From assembly GCF_000422545.1 (NCBI RefSeq), contig NZ_AULZ01000010.1, positions 1 to 64,000 on the forward strand: a DNA stretch of 64,000 nt, given 5' to 3'. The position numbers and the translations under genes were made by a program. The notes beneath the pieces were generated by a model that saw only the letters and a program-made list of their open reading frames with translations, did no database searches and was not told the origin of the DNA. Below are positions 50,708 through 59,995 of this stretch, piece after piece. Positions within the stretch are counted from its first letter, which is position 1. Each line of letters starts with the position of its first letter. The stretch comes from Desulfocurvibacter africanus subsp. africanus DSM 2603 (GTDB lineage Bacteria > Desulfobacterota > Desulfovibrionia > Desulfovibrionales > Desulfovibrionaceae).

Positions 50708-51766
50708 TTACAGGTCTCCGAAGGTCAGGACGCCCAGGACAGGGATCTGGCCGGCCCCGGCCACGACGTTGCCAGATGGGCTCACCACGGCGTGATCCAC
50801 CTCGCCGGCCGCGATGCTCACGGCCTCGCGGATGTGGGAGAGCAGGATCGTCCCGCCCACCTCGGCCGTACGCGCAAAGAGCGCCTGCAGCTCTGCCGTG
50901 ACCGAGGCGCGCACGCTTACGCTGTTGGGGCTCAGGTTGATGGTCATGTCCACGGCCAGCAGCACCGGCGCAAGCACGTACACCTCGGCCGTTACGGGCC
51001 TGCGCTCCTCGATGTAGGCGGACACGGCATCGAGCATAGCCTGCGGCGGAGTGATCGGGCTCGCGTTGTCGTTGACGACATAGACGCTCACCGTGCCAGG
51101 CCCGAGCAGGCCGCCGAACACCCAGGCGCGCGTGACGCCGCTTACCTCCAGCGCCCATGCCTCGTAGTCGTGCGCGGCCCCACCGGCCGGAGGCTGGCGC
51201 AGCCGGGCCAGGAGCCTGGCGCGCAGCTCCGCGTCGGTCTCCTCGTCCGCGCCGCCCGCGATGCCGCCCGTGGCCACGGTGGCCGAGGACTGCACGCCGG
51301 AGACAGGTGACGAGAAGGACAGCGCCACGCCGGCAACAGCATCCCCGGACGCTCCGGGCTCCACAGCTTCGACCTGGGCCGTGGCCGTGCCTGCCGCGAT
51401 TATCGCGTCGGCCTGGGTCTCGTAGAGTACTCCGTCGGAACGCTGCAGCTCGGTCCCGGCCGGGACCGTCGAGCCGTCAATGCCGGTCATGGTCACGCTC
51501 CCGGCCGCGAATGCGCCGGCCTTGCGCGTAAGCCCCCAGATGCGCGCCCAGCGCTCCAGGTGCTCGGCCTCGGCAGTGTCGGGCAGAACCTGGCGCGAAA
51601 GCCAGTCCTGGAACCCGTGCAGCGAGTGCGCGGCACCGGCCACGGCACGCGCGAGCACGGCCAGGGCCGAGCGGCGCAAGAGCGCCTGCCCGCCCAGCAG
51701 ACGGCTGGACAGGTCCGACTCGATGCGGCCGGAGATTTCGGGAAGCGTGGGCCTGGTCCAGGGCAT
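50708..51766 (-). CDS. Baseplate J-like protein (Mu gp47)
   Basis: 352 residues. GSVTMTGIDGSTVPAGTELQRSDGVLYE and GGADEETDAELRARLLARLRQPP are the baseplate-J signature. It forms the wedge of the contractile-tail baseplate. Its order between gp46-like and gp48-like matches Mu. Confidence 0.92.
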   Translation of the reverse strand: MPWTRPTLPEISGRIESDLSSRLLGGQALLRRSALAVLARAVAGAAHSLHGFQDWLSRQVLPDTAEAEHLERWARIWGLTRKAGAFAAGSVTMTGIDGSTVPAGTELQRSDGVLYETQADAIIAAGTATAQVEAVEPGASGDAVAGVALSFSSPVSGVQSSATVATGGIAGGADEETDAELRARLLARLRQPPAGGAAHDYEAWALEVSGVTRAWVFGGLLGPGTVSVYVVNDNASPITPPQAMLDAVSAYIEERRPVTAEVYVLAPVLLAVDMTINLSPNSVSVRASVTAELQALFARTAEVGGTILLSHIREAVSIAAGEVDHAVVSPSGNVVAGAGQIPVLGVLTFGDL

Positions 51767-51768
51767 TG

Positions 51769-52191
51769 CTACACCTCGAAGTCGAAAGTTAACGAGTCGT
51801 CGGAGACATGGACCTCCACGGCCAGGCCGAGCACTCCACGCTCAAGCCACGAAGCCGAGACGCTCACCGCTTCGGCGTGGCCATCCTCGACCAGCCAGGC
51901 CAGGGCCTCGCGCGTATACTCCTCGGCCTTCTGGCGCACGGCCTCGGTCTGCTTTTCACGGGCGATGAGCCACAGCTTGGAGCCAATGGGACCATCGCTC
52001 TCCTCGGCCAAGCCGTCGCCCCACCAGCCGCGCGGATCGCTCTCGCCCTCGGGCAGTTCGTTTGCGTCGGCGCGGCGGTCGGTGAACAGGCTTACGGTCA
52101 CCGCCGTGCGCAAGCCGTCTTCCGTGGCCAAGTCGCAGCAGGACAGGGCCAGGTCACCGGAAGTCGAAAAACTCAGCAGAAAATCGCGCAT
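51769..52191 (-). CDS. Phage GP46 family baseplate protein
   Basis: 140 residues. TEDGLRTAVTVSLFTDRRADANELPEGESDPRGWWGD is the GP46-family stretch (a W25-like baseplate protein). It lies in the Mu order between gp45- and gp47-like genes. Confidence 0.9.
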   Translation of the reverse strand: MRDFLLSFSTSGDLALSCCDLATEDGLRTAVTVSLFTDRRADANELPEGESDPRGWWGDGLAEESDGPIGSKLWLIAREKQTEAVRQKAEEYTREALAWLVEDGHAEAVSVSASWLERGVLGLAVEVHVSDDSLTFDFEV

Positions 52192-52200
52192 GCCGGGCTC

Positions 52201-52791
52201 CTACATCTGCGACGTGGGCGCGCTGGTCGTCGTGCTGCCCGCCGTGTGTTGGTGCGCATTGAACACTTGGCGCATAGCGTCCATGGTGCCTGTGCCGTCG
52301 GCAACAGCACCGCTGGCCGCGAGCGAAGCGCACTGCACATCGCCGGTGAAAACAGCCGTGGGCGAATCCACGGTGACCGATGTGGACGCGACTATCTCGA
52401 CCTCGGGAGCCGTGACCGTGACCTTGGCCCCGGCCTGGATCTCGACCACGCGGCCGCGGCGAAGTGTGATCCTGTCGCCCTCGTCAGTGTAGAGGCACGT
52501 CTCACCGGCCTGCAGGTCGTTCGGCCTGTAGCGCCGGTCGGCCGTGGCCACGACGATGCCGTGCCCACGATGGCCGCCCACGAACATGACCGCCGCCTCG
52601 CAGCCTGGAAGCAAAGCACTGGCGAATCCGTACTCCTCGAAGCGCTCCACCTTGTCGCGAGTCTCGCCGGCCAGCAGATCAAGCTGCAGGTATTGGCACT
52701 TGCCTTCCTTGGCCAGGCGCACGACGCCGCGCGCGAGCATGAGTTCGATGCGGCGCCACAGCGGCGCGAGCACGCGCGACAGGCCGCTATC
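52201..52791 (-). CDS. Mu gp45-like baseplate spike protein
   Basis: 196 residues from GTG at 52791 (GAGGAGAA before it). GCEAAVMFVGGHRGHGIVVATADRRYRP and GEGVLYTDEGD-type GETCLYTDEGD are typical of the gp45/V family. The repeated beta C-terminus (GAKVTVTAPEVEIVASTSVT) forms the membrane-piercing spike, ending with HQHTAGSTTTSAP, a His motif as found around the spike's metal. The start overlaps the P-like gene by 5 bp. Confidence 0.88.
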   Translation of the reverse strand, partial: DSGLSRVLAPLWRRIELMLARGVVRLAKEGKCQYLQLDLLAGETRDKVERFEEYGFASALLPGCEAAVMFVGGHRGHGIVVATADRRYRPNDLQAGETCLYTDEGDRITLRRGRVVEIQAGAKVTVTAPEVEIVASTSVTVDSPTAVFTGDVQCASLAASGAVADGTGTMDAMRQVFNAHQHTAGSTTTSAPTSQM

Positions 52792-53857
52792 CACGGATGT
52801 TCTCCTCGGCGATGCCTTCCAGCGGGTCCTTCTCTTTTTTCTTCTCCGGGCCGGGCTGGTAGGCATCTGGCCTGCGCAGGTCCAGCTCCGAAAGCGTTCC
52901 GCCGTCCGAAAGCGTGTGCCGCACGCCCGCGATGAGCAGCTCCGTGTCCAGGCGCAAGTAGGGGCTCGTGACGTGAGCGAGCAGCCCAGGCCGCCAAAGC
53001 GATCCGTCGCCCTGGGTCCAGCCCTGCACCGTGACCTGCACCGAGCTGCCGCGCGCCGCGCGAATGGTCGCCTCCCACTGGGCGCGCTCGCGTCCCGTAG
53101 CCGTGTCCAGGCTCTGCTCGCCCACGATGATCAGCGGCCGGTAGCGCGTGATGCTGGCGTCCTTGCTCTCGGCGCTCGGCTGGGCCACCTCCGGGCCGCT
53201 GTCGAAGTCCGTGCCAGGGCGCTGCCCGAGCACGCGGTAGACGGAAAATCGGTCCTTGGTGGTGAAGCGGCCGCGCGCGGACAGGATGTTTTGGCCCTCG
53301 ACCAGGGCCGTAGCCGCCCGCTCGCTGCCCGTGCGGGTCAGCACGATTCCACCGGCAGCATCCGAGATGCACAGCACCGCGCGCTGCCGGCAGGCCCGCT
53401 CCAGGGTCTCCCAGGCGGACTCGCCAGGCTCCACGGCGATCTTGTCAAAGGCCTTGCCCACGTCCGTCTGGACGCTCACGGCCACGCCGAACGGCGCGGC
53501 CAGGATGCGCGCCAGGCGGTCGAGGCTGATGTTGGTCCACTCACCCGGCTCGTGCGGGGCCGAGCAGTCCACCAGGTCGCAGGCCCGGTCCCGGCCGGCC
53601 ACGGTCAGCTCGTGCGAGTTCGCGTCGAAGCTCGGCTCGCAGTCGTCCACGTAGCCGGTCACGACCGTCTGCCCGCCCAGGCGCACCTCGCAGGCCGCGC
53701 CAGGAGGCACGGGCAGGGCCTCGGACAGCCCGGCCCAGCGGTCGGTCAAGCGCAAGGAAAACGAGCCGCACAACGTCTCCAGGTGCCGCGACACCGAGAC
53801 CTCTTCCCAGCCCTCGAAAATTGTTCCGCCCACGAGCAGCTCGCACCTATCAGCCAC
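52787..53857 (-). CDS. Mu gpP-like baseplate hub protein
   Basis: 356 residues. CELLVGGTIFEGWEEVSVSR, GYVDDCEPSFDANSHELTVAGRD and WETLERACRQRAVLCISD fit the P/gpD hub of contractile tails. It joins tube and spike. Its order after N and before gp45 is that of Mu. Confidence 0.9.
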   Translation of the reverse strand: MADRCELLVGGTIFEGWEEVSVSRHLETLCGSFSLRLTDRWAGLSEALPVPPGAACEVRLGGQTVVTGYVDDCEPSFDANSHELTVAGRDRACDLVDCSAPHEPGEWTNISLDRLARILAAPFGVAVSVQTDVGKAFDKIAVEPGESAWETLERACRQRAVLCISDAAGGIVLTRTGSERAATALVEGQNILSARGRFTTKDRFSVYRVLGQRPGTDFDSGPEVAQPSAESKDASITRYRPLIIVGEQSLDTATGRERAQWEATIRAARGSSVQVTVQGWTQGDGSLWRPGLLAHVTSPYLRLDTELLIAGVRHTLSDGGTLSELDLRRPDAYQPGPEKKKEKDPLEGIAEENIRG

Positions 53858-55034
53858 CGAGCACCTCCAGGGCCGCGCCGGCAGGCAGGAAGCCGGGATG
53901 CGCTATGCCGTTGCGGGCGATGATGTCCGCCTCGGCCTCAAGGCTTTCCTGCTCGCGCCAGGCCAGCACGAGCGCGGGCACGGACTGCTGCAGCGTCACG
54001 CTTCGCAGGCGCGGGGCCAGCCTGCCGCGCGCGGACAGGTCACGCGCCACGGCCGCGCGCAGATCCGAGAGCGCGGCGAAAAGATCGTCGTCTTCCGTGG
54101 TGTCCAAAACCTGATCGATTACGGCGAGCACCAGCTCGCGCAGACGCGCGGCGTCGGCGTCGCTCTCGGGCGTCACGTCCGCCGAGGAGCGGGCGGCCTC
54201 GGCAGCGGCCAGGGCTCGCAAAAGGTCGTTTTGGGCGTTCACGTTGCGGGCGCTCTGTTTGGCAGCTGGCGCGGCAGGCTCGGAGCCGTTCTCCGGCGAG
54301 TCCTCCACAAGGCCGAGCATCTCCTCCAGCCTGCGGCGGGCTAGATCCGAGTCGCGCAGCCGCACGTCACCCAAGTCGGAGACGAGACCCTCGACCTCCT
54401 GGGCCAAATCCAAGGCCGCGAACTCCGCGCCGCTTGCGTCCAGCAGCTGCGACACGCGGCGCGTGAATCTGGCCGCATTAGCCACGACCTTGCGTGTGCC
54501 GCTCACCAAGCCGATGATCTTATTCTTTTGCGTCTCTGCGGCTTCCAGCGCCCAGGAGGCCAATTTAGCCAGGGAATAGACTTTGTCGAAGGCCTCGCGC
54601 GCAGCGTCCACGGCGCTCCTGGACTTCTCCACGACCTTCTCTGGCGTGGCCTGGGAGGGCATGGGGAATTGCGCCTCGCCTGCCTGCACAAAGGTCAGGT
54701 CTACAGCGACGAAGCGCCACTCCTTGAGGGAAACGCCTTCGCTGAATTCGGTGCACACGGCCATGAGCGAGGTGCGCCAGGGCAGCTCCAGCCGCGCCGG
54801 GCCTTTCTCCTCACAGGCGGCCAGAAAGGCTTCGGACTGCTCCTTGGCATCCGCGCCCACGAAGTAGGCCCGCACGCTGAAAGTCCTGGCCTTGCGGCCC
54901 AGGTCCTCCACGTAGGACTCGTCGCGCTGCGGGTACTCGTGCACTACCGCACGCCGACCGCCCTTGCGCTCGGAGCTGTCGACCAGGAAGCGGACGTTCC
55001 GGAAGGATGCTGGTTGGAGATCCTTGGCTTCCAT
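53850..55034 (-). CDS. Mu gpN-like DNA-circularisation / tail protein
   Basis: 394 residues. ASFRNVRFLVDSSERKGGRR and HEYPQRDESYVEDLGRKARTFSV are the opening of the DNA-circulation N family, a tail tip component in Mu-like phages. The C-terminal half is helical and variable. It overlaps the gpP-like start by 8 bp. Confidence 0.9.
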   Translation of the reverse strand: MEAKDLQPASFRNVRFLVDSSERKGGRRAVVHEYPQRDESYVEDLGRKARTFSVRAYFVGADAKEQSEAFLAACEEKGPARLELPWRTSLMAVCTEFSEGVSLKEWRFVAVDLTFVQAGEAQFPMPSQATPEKVVEKSRSAVDAAREAFDKVYSLAKLASWALEAAETQKNKIIGLVSGTRKVVANAARFTRRVSQLLDASGAEFAALDLAQEVEGLVSDLGDVRLRDSDLARRRLEEMLGLVEDSPENGSEPAAPAAKQSARNVNAQNDLLRALAAAEAARSSADVTPESDADAARLRELVLAVIDQVLDTTEDDDLFAALSDLRAAVARDLSARGRLAPRLRSVTLQQSVPALVLAWREQESLEAEADIIARNGIAHPGFLPAGAALEVLGG

Positions 55035-55037
55035 GCG

Positions 55038-56615
55038 CTATCTCCCGTACATGGTCACGCCGTTGTGCACGGCGAGATCCATGCCCTTGGTGCCCTCGAC
55101 CCGCGTGCGAGTGCCGGGCTGGCCGCGCACGTCGACGATGACCTTGGCTTCCTGGCGCTGTACGGAGAGGGAGCGGGTCTCCTGGATGGAGCGCTGCTGG
55201 CGGTCATACTCCCGCGCCGACTCTATGTTGCCTGCAGCCGTCTGGCCGAGGATCTTGCGCTGGGTATAGAACGCGTTCTTGTCCGATTGAGATTCGTCAA
55301 CGGACCCGGAAATGTGACCAGAAAGGCCAAGCTTGTCTTTCAGCCAGTCGGGCATCCAACCCGTGAGTGCGACAATGCCTTCCTTGATTCCATTCATGAG
55401 GTCGTCCCAGTTCTTCCACAAAGCAACAGCGGCCGCGCCGACGAGCGCCAGCCCGCCGATGATCCAGCCAATGGGCGTGGTCATAATAGCCGCACCCAAT
55501 GCGTAGACCGCAGGGATGAGCAACGCGATGGAGGCCAGGAGCGGCCCGAAGATCACGGCCGCGATGGTCCCGAGGATGACGTTCATGGGGCCGAGGGCAT
55601 CAACGATAGGCCCGATGAAGCTCCAGAACTTTTGCAGGGAGGCCCAGGCGGATTTTACGCCTTGCTCCATAGCCTCGAAGGCCGCGACAATCCGCTTGCC
55701 AATATCCTCGGCCAACTCCTTGAGGTTGCCGCTCTCGGTCATGGCCTGGATCTGGTCGAGGAGGCCCCGAAGCTTGTTCTGCAGCCAGTCGAACACGCCG
55801 GCGTCCATGATCATGTTGCGAAAGTTCGTCCACGAATCCATGAGGTTGGAGACCATGCCGGACCAGCCCTTGGAGCGATCGTCCATGGCCCCGGCAAACT
55901 TTTCGTTCCAGATGGATTCGATGGTCCCTTGGATCGCATCCCGGTTGCTGGCGCGAGCCGCTTTCTGGACCTGCTTCCCAACCTTGTTCGTGTAGTTGTA
56001 GATGATCCATTCGCCTTGCTTGCTGGCCGTAATGCCGAGTTCCTTGAGGCGCTCGTTTTCCCCCATGACCGCATCGGACATTGCCTCGACGACCTGGTCG
56101 ATTGGCTTGTTCATGGCCGAGGCCGTATCGCCGAGCGTCTTGAGCATTCCGCTCTTCGGGTCCAGGCCGAAGCTGCGCAGCTTCACAAAGGCGTCCGTCA
56201 CCTCCGCAAGCTGGTAGGGCGTCTTGGCCGTGAACTCCTGAATCCACTCCATGGACTTGCGGGCCTTGCCCTGATCGCCCTCCAGCGTGGTCAGCACGGC
56301 CCGGAAGTTCTGGAACTCGCTGGCCACGTCCACGAGTTGCGTCTTGAACAAGTAGCCAGCGCCGCCAAGGAGCACGCCGAGCTTGGCCCCGGTCGCGGCG
56401 ACCTGGCCCACGACGTTGCCCATGCGGTTGCCGACTTCGCCCAGCGAGGCCGTAAGCTTGCCAAGGCCTGACTGTACGCCGAGCTGGCCAAGCTCGGCCC
56501 GGAGCCTGCGCACCGGACCGAGCGCCGAATCCATGCGCTGGTTGAAGGCCTCGAAAGTCCGGCTGAACTGGTCGAGAGCCGCGATCTTGAACTCGAACTT
56601 GGATTCCTTGGCCAT
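55038..56615 (-). CDS. Tail tape-measure protein
   Basis: 525 residues. An N-terminal helical region precedes the tape-measure core (GKARKSMEWIQEFTAKTPYQLAEVTDAFVKL, then FGLDPKSGMLKTLGDTASAM). Two or three hydrophobic segments (about 318-365: MNVILGTIAAVIFGPLLASI) are typical of proteins that enter the host membrane. It fixes tail length, and 525 residues implies a fairly short tail. It directly follows the chaperone pair, as expected. Confidence 0.9.
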   Translation of the reverse strand: MAKESKFEFKIAALDQFSRTFEAFNQRMDSALGPVRRLRAELGQLGVQSGLGKLTASLGEVGNRMGNVVGQVAATGAKLGVLLGGAGYLFKTQLVDVASEFQNFRAVLTTLEGDQGKARKSMEWIQEFTAKTPYQLAEVTDAFVKLRSFGLDPKSGMLKTLGDTASAMNKPIDQVVEAMSDAVMGENERLKELGITASKQGEWIIYNYTNKVGKQVQKAARASNRDAIQGTIESIWNEKFAGAMDDRSKGWSGMVSNLMDSWTNFRNMIMDAGVFDWLQNKLRGLLDQIQAMTESGNLKELAEDIGKRIVAAFEAMEQGVKSAWASLQKFWSFIGPIVDALGPMNVILGTIAAVIFGPLLASIALLIPAVYALGAAIMTTPIGWIIGGLALVGAAAVALWKNWDDLMNGIKEGIVALTGWMPDWLKDKLGLSGHISGSVDESQSDKNAFYTQRKILGQTAAGNIESAREYDRQQRSIQETRSLSVQRQEAKVIVDVRGQPGTRTRVEGTKGMDLAVHNGVTMYGR

Positions 56616-56617
56616 GC

Positions 56618-57003
56618 TTACTTACCCTTCCATGCTTCCTGTCGTTCCAGCGCCCGCTCGGACCAGAACCGGATGTCGTCGGCTTCCATCTCCCACAGCT
56701 CGGAAGGCGGGAAGCCGAAGACCTCGGCTAGGATGCCGAACCACTGCTTCCAGCCGGCAGGCCACCGGGCAAAAAACCCTTCACGACCTCCATGCAGGAC
56801 ATGAGGTCCTCGGTGTCCAGCTCGTCGATGACGCTGGGCGGCTGGGCAGAAAGCCGGCCGATGAGCAAGAACATCTCGTCAAAGCCAAGGCTCGTGGGCA
56901 GGCCCTTGAAGTCCTTGGCCTTGAGCCGGCGCTCGAACGTCAGCTCCGTGATCGTCTGCGATCCCTGCTGAATGGGATGCTTGAGCGTGATGACCTTGCC
57001 CAT
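56618..57003 (-). CDS. Tail assembly chaperone, -1 frameshift product
   Basis: 128 residues by reading through the slippery run T-TTT-TTG (56770-56776, minus strand) with a -1 shift. The shifted end reads ARWPAGWKQWFGILAEVFGF then PPSELWEMEADDIRFWSERA and stops at 56618. That extension is the GpE-like tail-chaperone domain typical of gpG-gpT-type fusions. 386 nt plus one re-read base is exactly 129 codons. Both parts are of good composition. It precedes the tape-measure gene, where this frameshift is conserved among tailed phages. Confidence 0.85.
56728..57003 (-). CDS. Tail assembly chaperone, unshifted form (Mu gp41-like)
   Basis: 91 residues. MGKVITLKHPIQQGSQTITE and FKGLPTSLGFDEMFLLIGRL fit the phage tail-assembly protein family (Mu gp41). 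The last 15 residues, after the slippery site, are low complexity and end at TAG 56728; they probably matter little. It is made in excess over the shifted form. Confidence 0.88.
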   Translation of the reverse strand: MGKVITLKHPIQQGSQTITELTFERRLKAKDFKGLPTSLGFDEMFLLIGRLSAQPPSVIDELDTEDLMSCMEVVKGFLPGGLPAGSSGSAS

Positions 57004-57004
57004 G

Positions 57005-57376
57005 CTACTTGACCTCCTCGCCGCTCATGCCTTCAAAGCGCACGGCGATGGCCGCCTCTTCGGTCGTCACGGAGCCGTCGCCAGCGAACCAGGCCTCGCG
57101 CAGCACGAACACCTTGCCGTTGAGCATCTCCAGCGTAACGGTCGCGCCGTCGATGGTCACAAACTTCTCCAGATCGAGGCTGGCGCGGTCCGTGATCTCG
57201 CCCTCGATAAACGGGGCTTGCTGAGTTTCTTTGAATCCGTGCACGCCGTCCGCGCCGACAATCGCCTCGCGTTTCGGCTGACCGGTATTGTAGGTGAACG
57301 AGCCTTTGGCATCATAGAGAGTGCCGTCGACCTTGAAGAACAGTTTGCCCGCGCGTCCGTTGTTAGCCATTGCCAT
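57005..57376 (-). CDS. Tail tube protein (Mu gpM-like)
   Basis: 123 residues. GRAGKLFFKVDGTLYDAKGSF and REAIVGADGVHGFKETQQAPFIEGEI fit the Mu tail-tube family. It forms the inner tube around which the sheath contracts. It follows the sheath gene by 6 bp. An ATG two codons in (57370) is an alternative start. Confidence 0.92.
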   Translation of the reverse strand: MAMANNGRAGKLFFKVDGTLYDAKGSFTYNTGQPKREAIVGADGVHGFKETQQAPFIEGEITDRASLDLEKFVTIDGATVTLEMLNGKVFVLREAWFAGDGSVTTEEAAIAVRFEGMSGEEVK

Positions 57377-57382
57377 GCCCTC

Positions 57383-58855
57383 CTACAGCAGGAACTGGAT
57401 CTGCGCGGCGAAGACGCGGAGCTGGTTGACCAGATCCGGGCTCAGCTTCACATCCAGCCGGTTGGGGTCGGTTACGTTGCGTTCGATGATCAGATCTTCC
57501 TTGAACTGGCTCACGCCTTCGACCAAGCCCAGACTCTCCATGGTCCGGAACCAGGCGATTGTCTCGGCCTTGGCCAGCTTCGGCGTCATGACCGCTTGGC
57601 CAGCACCGTAGCGCGTGCCGTCATTGGCCAGCTTGTGGCGCGGGTACTTGCGCAGCCACAGGTTGCGGTAGTCGAAACGCAGATAGCTGAGCGTGAGCAG
57701 TGTCTCCAGGTCGAGGTAGGCCGTGTCGGTCGCGCCTGCCGCAGACGTGCGATAGGTCGTGATGGCCCGCTCCACGCGCACGACGCCGCTTGCGTCCACG
57801 GTCTGCGTGGCGATGCCCGAGTAGAGCAACAGGTCGCGCTCCTCGCGGGTAAAGCGGTCGGACTCGGCCGGGGCCAGGATGCCCGTGAGCGGCAAAGTCT
57901 GCAGCGGCCGGGCCGGGTCGATTTGGGCGTAGTAGGCGGCCACGCCGGCCAGGCAGGCGGCGACCTCCCAGGGGGCGGAGGGGTACTTGTTGGCCTCGGC
58001 GATGCTCAGGTGCGGATCGTTGGGCGTCTCGCCCAGCGTCGTCAGGTCCGCGAATGCGGCGTTCTTGGCCGCGAAGATGTGGCCGTCCAGAGACACGAGC
58101 GGCCCCCAGCGCCTTGCCATTTCGGTTTTGAACAGGGCGCGGTTGGCCGCATCGAGCCAAGGCGCTGCCGCGATGTTGAAGGACCTGTCGGCCATGGCAG
58201 CGATCAGCGTGGTCACGTCCGGGTTGCCCGTGCCGCCCGACATGGCCACGACCGTGGCCGTCAGGCCGGCGGGCAGGCGTTCGTCGCTGTAGTAGTTGAC
58301 CCGCACGTCCAGCTCATTGGCCGCCTCGCCCTTGTTCTTGGCCGTGACGTTGACCTTGGCCGTGTCCGTGCCGTCCACTGCAGCCGTGACGGCCAGGGAC
58401 GTATCCGCGCCGATGGCTGCAGCCAGGGCCGTGGCGATAGCCGCGGGAGTCTGGGCGCTGGCCACGGAGACACGCACACGCTTGCCGCCGATCCACACGG
58501 CGAGCGTTCCGGCAGCAGTGGGCGAACCGCCCAGAGTGATCGAGCCGGTCGCGGCAACGCCGGCCGCATCGTCGGCCATGGCCACGGCCACCATGCGCGT
58601 GGTCTTGTTGGCCTGGCGGAAGGCAAGGCACATCTGGGCCAGGACGCTGCCCGCGCCGAAGTAGGTCACGGGGTCCTGGTCATTGGTGATGGACAGGAAC
58701 TCCAGCGCGCCGGCCGTGCCGGCGGCCGTTTTCTGGCCCATGATCAGGGCCGTGTAATCCTGGACGGACGGACCCTGCTGCGCCCGGTCGGAGTTGAACT
58801 CCACATAGGCGCCGGGCGTGCGTAGGATCGGGATGGCATCGAAGCTGATGGCCAT
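57383..58855 (-). CDS. Contractile tail sheath protein (Mu gpL-like)
   Basis: 490 residues. IPILRTPGAYVEFNSDRAQQGP at the start, the middle domain with GGKRVRVSVASAQTPAAIAT, and the C-terminal region AMTPKL-like VMTPKLAKAETIAWF define the Mu-type sheath. It establishes that the tail is contractile (myovirus morphology). Its stop and start abut the tube gene and the DUF2635 gene. Confidence 0.95.
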   Translation of the reverse strand: MAISFDAIPILRTPGAYVEFNSDRAQQGPSVQDYTALIMGQKTAAGTAGALEFLSITNDQDPVTYFGAGSVLAQMCLAFRQANKTTRMVAVAMADDAAGVAATGSITLGGSPTAAGTLAVWIGGKRVRVSVASAQTPAAIATALAAAIGADTSLAVTAAVDGTDTAKVNVTAKNKGEAANELDVRVNYYSDERLPAGLTATVVAMSGGTGNPDVTTLIAAMADRSFNIAAAPWLDAANRALFKTEMARRWGPLVSLDGHIFAAKNAAFADLTTLGETPNDPHLSIAEANKYPSAPWEVAACLAGVAAYYAQIDPARPLQTLPLTGILAPAESDRFTREERDLLLYSGIATQTVDASGVVRVERAITTYRTSAAGATDTAYLDLETLLTLSYLRFDYRNLWLRKYPRHKLANDGTRYGAGQAVMTPKLAKAETIAWFRTMESLGLVEGVSQFKEDLIIERNVTDPNRLDVKLSPDLVNQLRVFAAQIQFLL

Positions 58856-59073
58856 TACTTATTCCCCCTGACGGCCTTGGCCTGGACGGCCGAGGGCTGA
58901 GCAGTTGCGGTCTCGGGCCTGGGCGCGGTGACCACGTCGCCGCCGGTAAGACGGCGAGTCCAGAACGAATTGCGCGGGACCTCGCGGCCCTCGGGCGACA
59001 AGGGCTCCTTGGTGACCGGATCGCGCACGACGAGGCCTGGGCGCGAAGGTTTTACGAACATTGTGTCGGGCAT
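58855..59073 (-). CDS. DUF2635 protein (Mu gp38-like)
   Basis: 72 residues. MFVKPSRPGLVVRDPVTKEPLSPEGREVP is diagnostic of DUF2635, encoded just upstream of the sheath in Mu-like phages. The C-terminus is Ala/Pro-rich. Its stop overlaps the sheath start by one base. Confidence 0.88.
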   Translation of the reverse strand: MPDTMFVKPSRPGLVVRDPVTKEPLSPEGREVPRNSFWTRRLTGGDVVTAPRPETATAQPSAVQAKAVRGNK

Positions 59074-59082
59074 GGCATCCTC

Positions 59083-59664
59083 CTAATCTTGCGGTAGCGA
59101 AATATCGGCGACGGCCTCGGGCGTGCCGTCGGGCAGATCCGCGCTCTCGGGCCCAAGGTCGACCAGGTCGAATTCGGTGTGCACCGTACGCAGATCCGAC
59201 AGCTCGGACGGGTACGGCTCGGGTAGCTCGGTCTCGTAGGTGATGGTCCAGGACAGCCGGGCCGATCCGCAAAGCTGCTCACCCGCGTCCGAGAATCCCA
59301 ACTCGGTGTTGGTCAGCTCGATGTCGTGCATGAGGTCCGAGACGCCTTCCGCATCGAGCAGCTCCTCGCGCAGCAGACAGTCCTCGACCTGTGCGGCCAG
59401 GGCGTCGAGCGCATCATCCAGATCCTCGTCGAGCCTGGCCAGGCACTCCACGCGCAGGGCAAGCTCGCGCGTGTAGCGCCTGGGCGCGGTTTCCTTATGG
59501 CTGGCCGGCTCGTCGTCGGTATAGATGAGCACGCACGGCAGCCGGCCCGGAGGCAGCGGGCTCACGCGACTGCGGAAAACCTTGTTGCCCACCAGGGCGG
59601 CCAGGCCTGCATGCGCCAGGAGCAGGGCCTGGACCTGGCGACGGATGAGTGCGCGCGGATGCAT
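59083..59664 (-). CDS. Tail terminator/completion-like protein
   Basis: 193 residues. RQVQALLLAHAGLAALVGNK, then PCVLIYTDDEPA and SARLSWTITYETELPEPYP resemble minor tail proteins of the gpU/terminator type that close the head-proximal tail end. It lies between the connector genes and the sheath gene, the expected place. The family call is moderate. Confidence 0.7.
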   Translation of the reverse strand: MHPRALIRRQVQALLLAHAGLAALVGNKVFRSRVSPLPPGRLPCVLIYTDDEPASHKETAPRRYTRELALRVECLARLDEDLDDALDALAAQVEDCLLREELLDAEGVSDLMHDIELTNTELGFSDAGEQLCGSARLSWTITYETELPEPYPSELSDLRTVHTEFDLVDLGPESADLPDGTPEAVADISLPQD

Positions 59665-59994
59665 CTAGCTGGCCTCCCTGAGCCGAAGCACGACCATGCC
59701 CTGGTTGTCCGGCTTGGGCTCCACGACTGTGTAGGCCTGGCCGTTCTTGGCCCGCACCGCGCGCCAGTCGTAGGGCAGCTCGGGCAGGGCCGACTCGGCC
59801 ACATGCAGCGCCGGGCCGTAGCCCATGACCGAGGCCGAAGACTCCGGATCACTGGGCTGGTAAGCCGCGTCGAAGATGCCGTTGACCATAATCGGCTCGC
59901 CCTCGGGCGGGGTCAGTGTCCAGGGCTCGGCAAACTCGTTTACGTTGAGGAACACGGCCGCGAGATCGGCATCGAGCTGCTCTTTGAAATCCAT
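59665..59994 (-). CDS. Head-tail joining protein (FII-like)
   Basis: 109 residues. LDADLAAVFLNVNEFAEPWTL and VNGIFDAAYQ fit the lambda FII-type head-tail attachment family. It connects the portal and head to the tail. The neighbours (gpZ-like and terminator-like) fit the same module. Confidence 0.78.
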   Translation of the reverse strand: MDFKEQLDADLAAVFLNVNEFAEPWTLTPPEGEPIMVNGIFDAAYQPSDPESSASVMGYGPALHVAESALPELPYDWRAVRAKNGQAYTVVEPKPDNQGMVVLRLREAS

Positions 59995-59995
59995 G

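Noticed and set aside
54528-56471. A 647-codon plus-strand frame over the tape-measure gene
   Set aside because: Shadow of the tape-measure and gpN-like genes; no recognisable domain.
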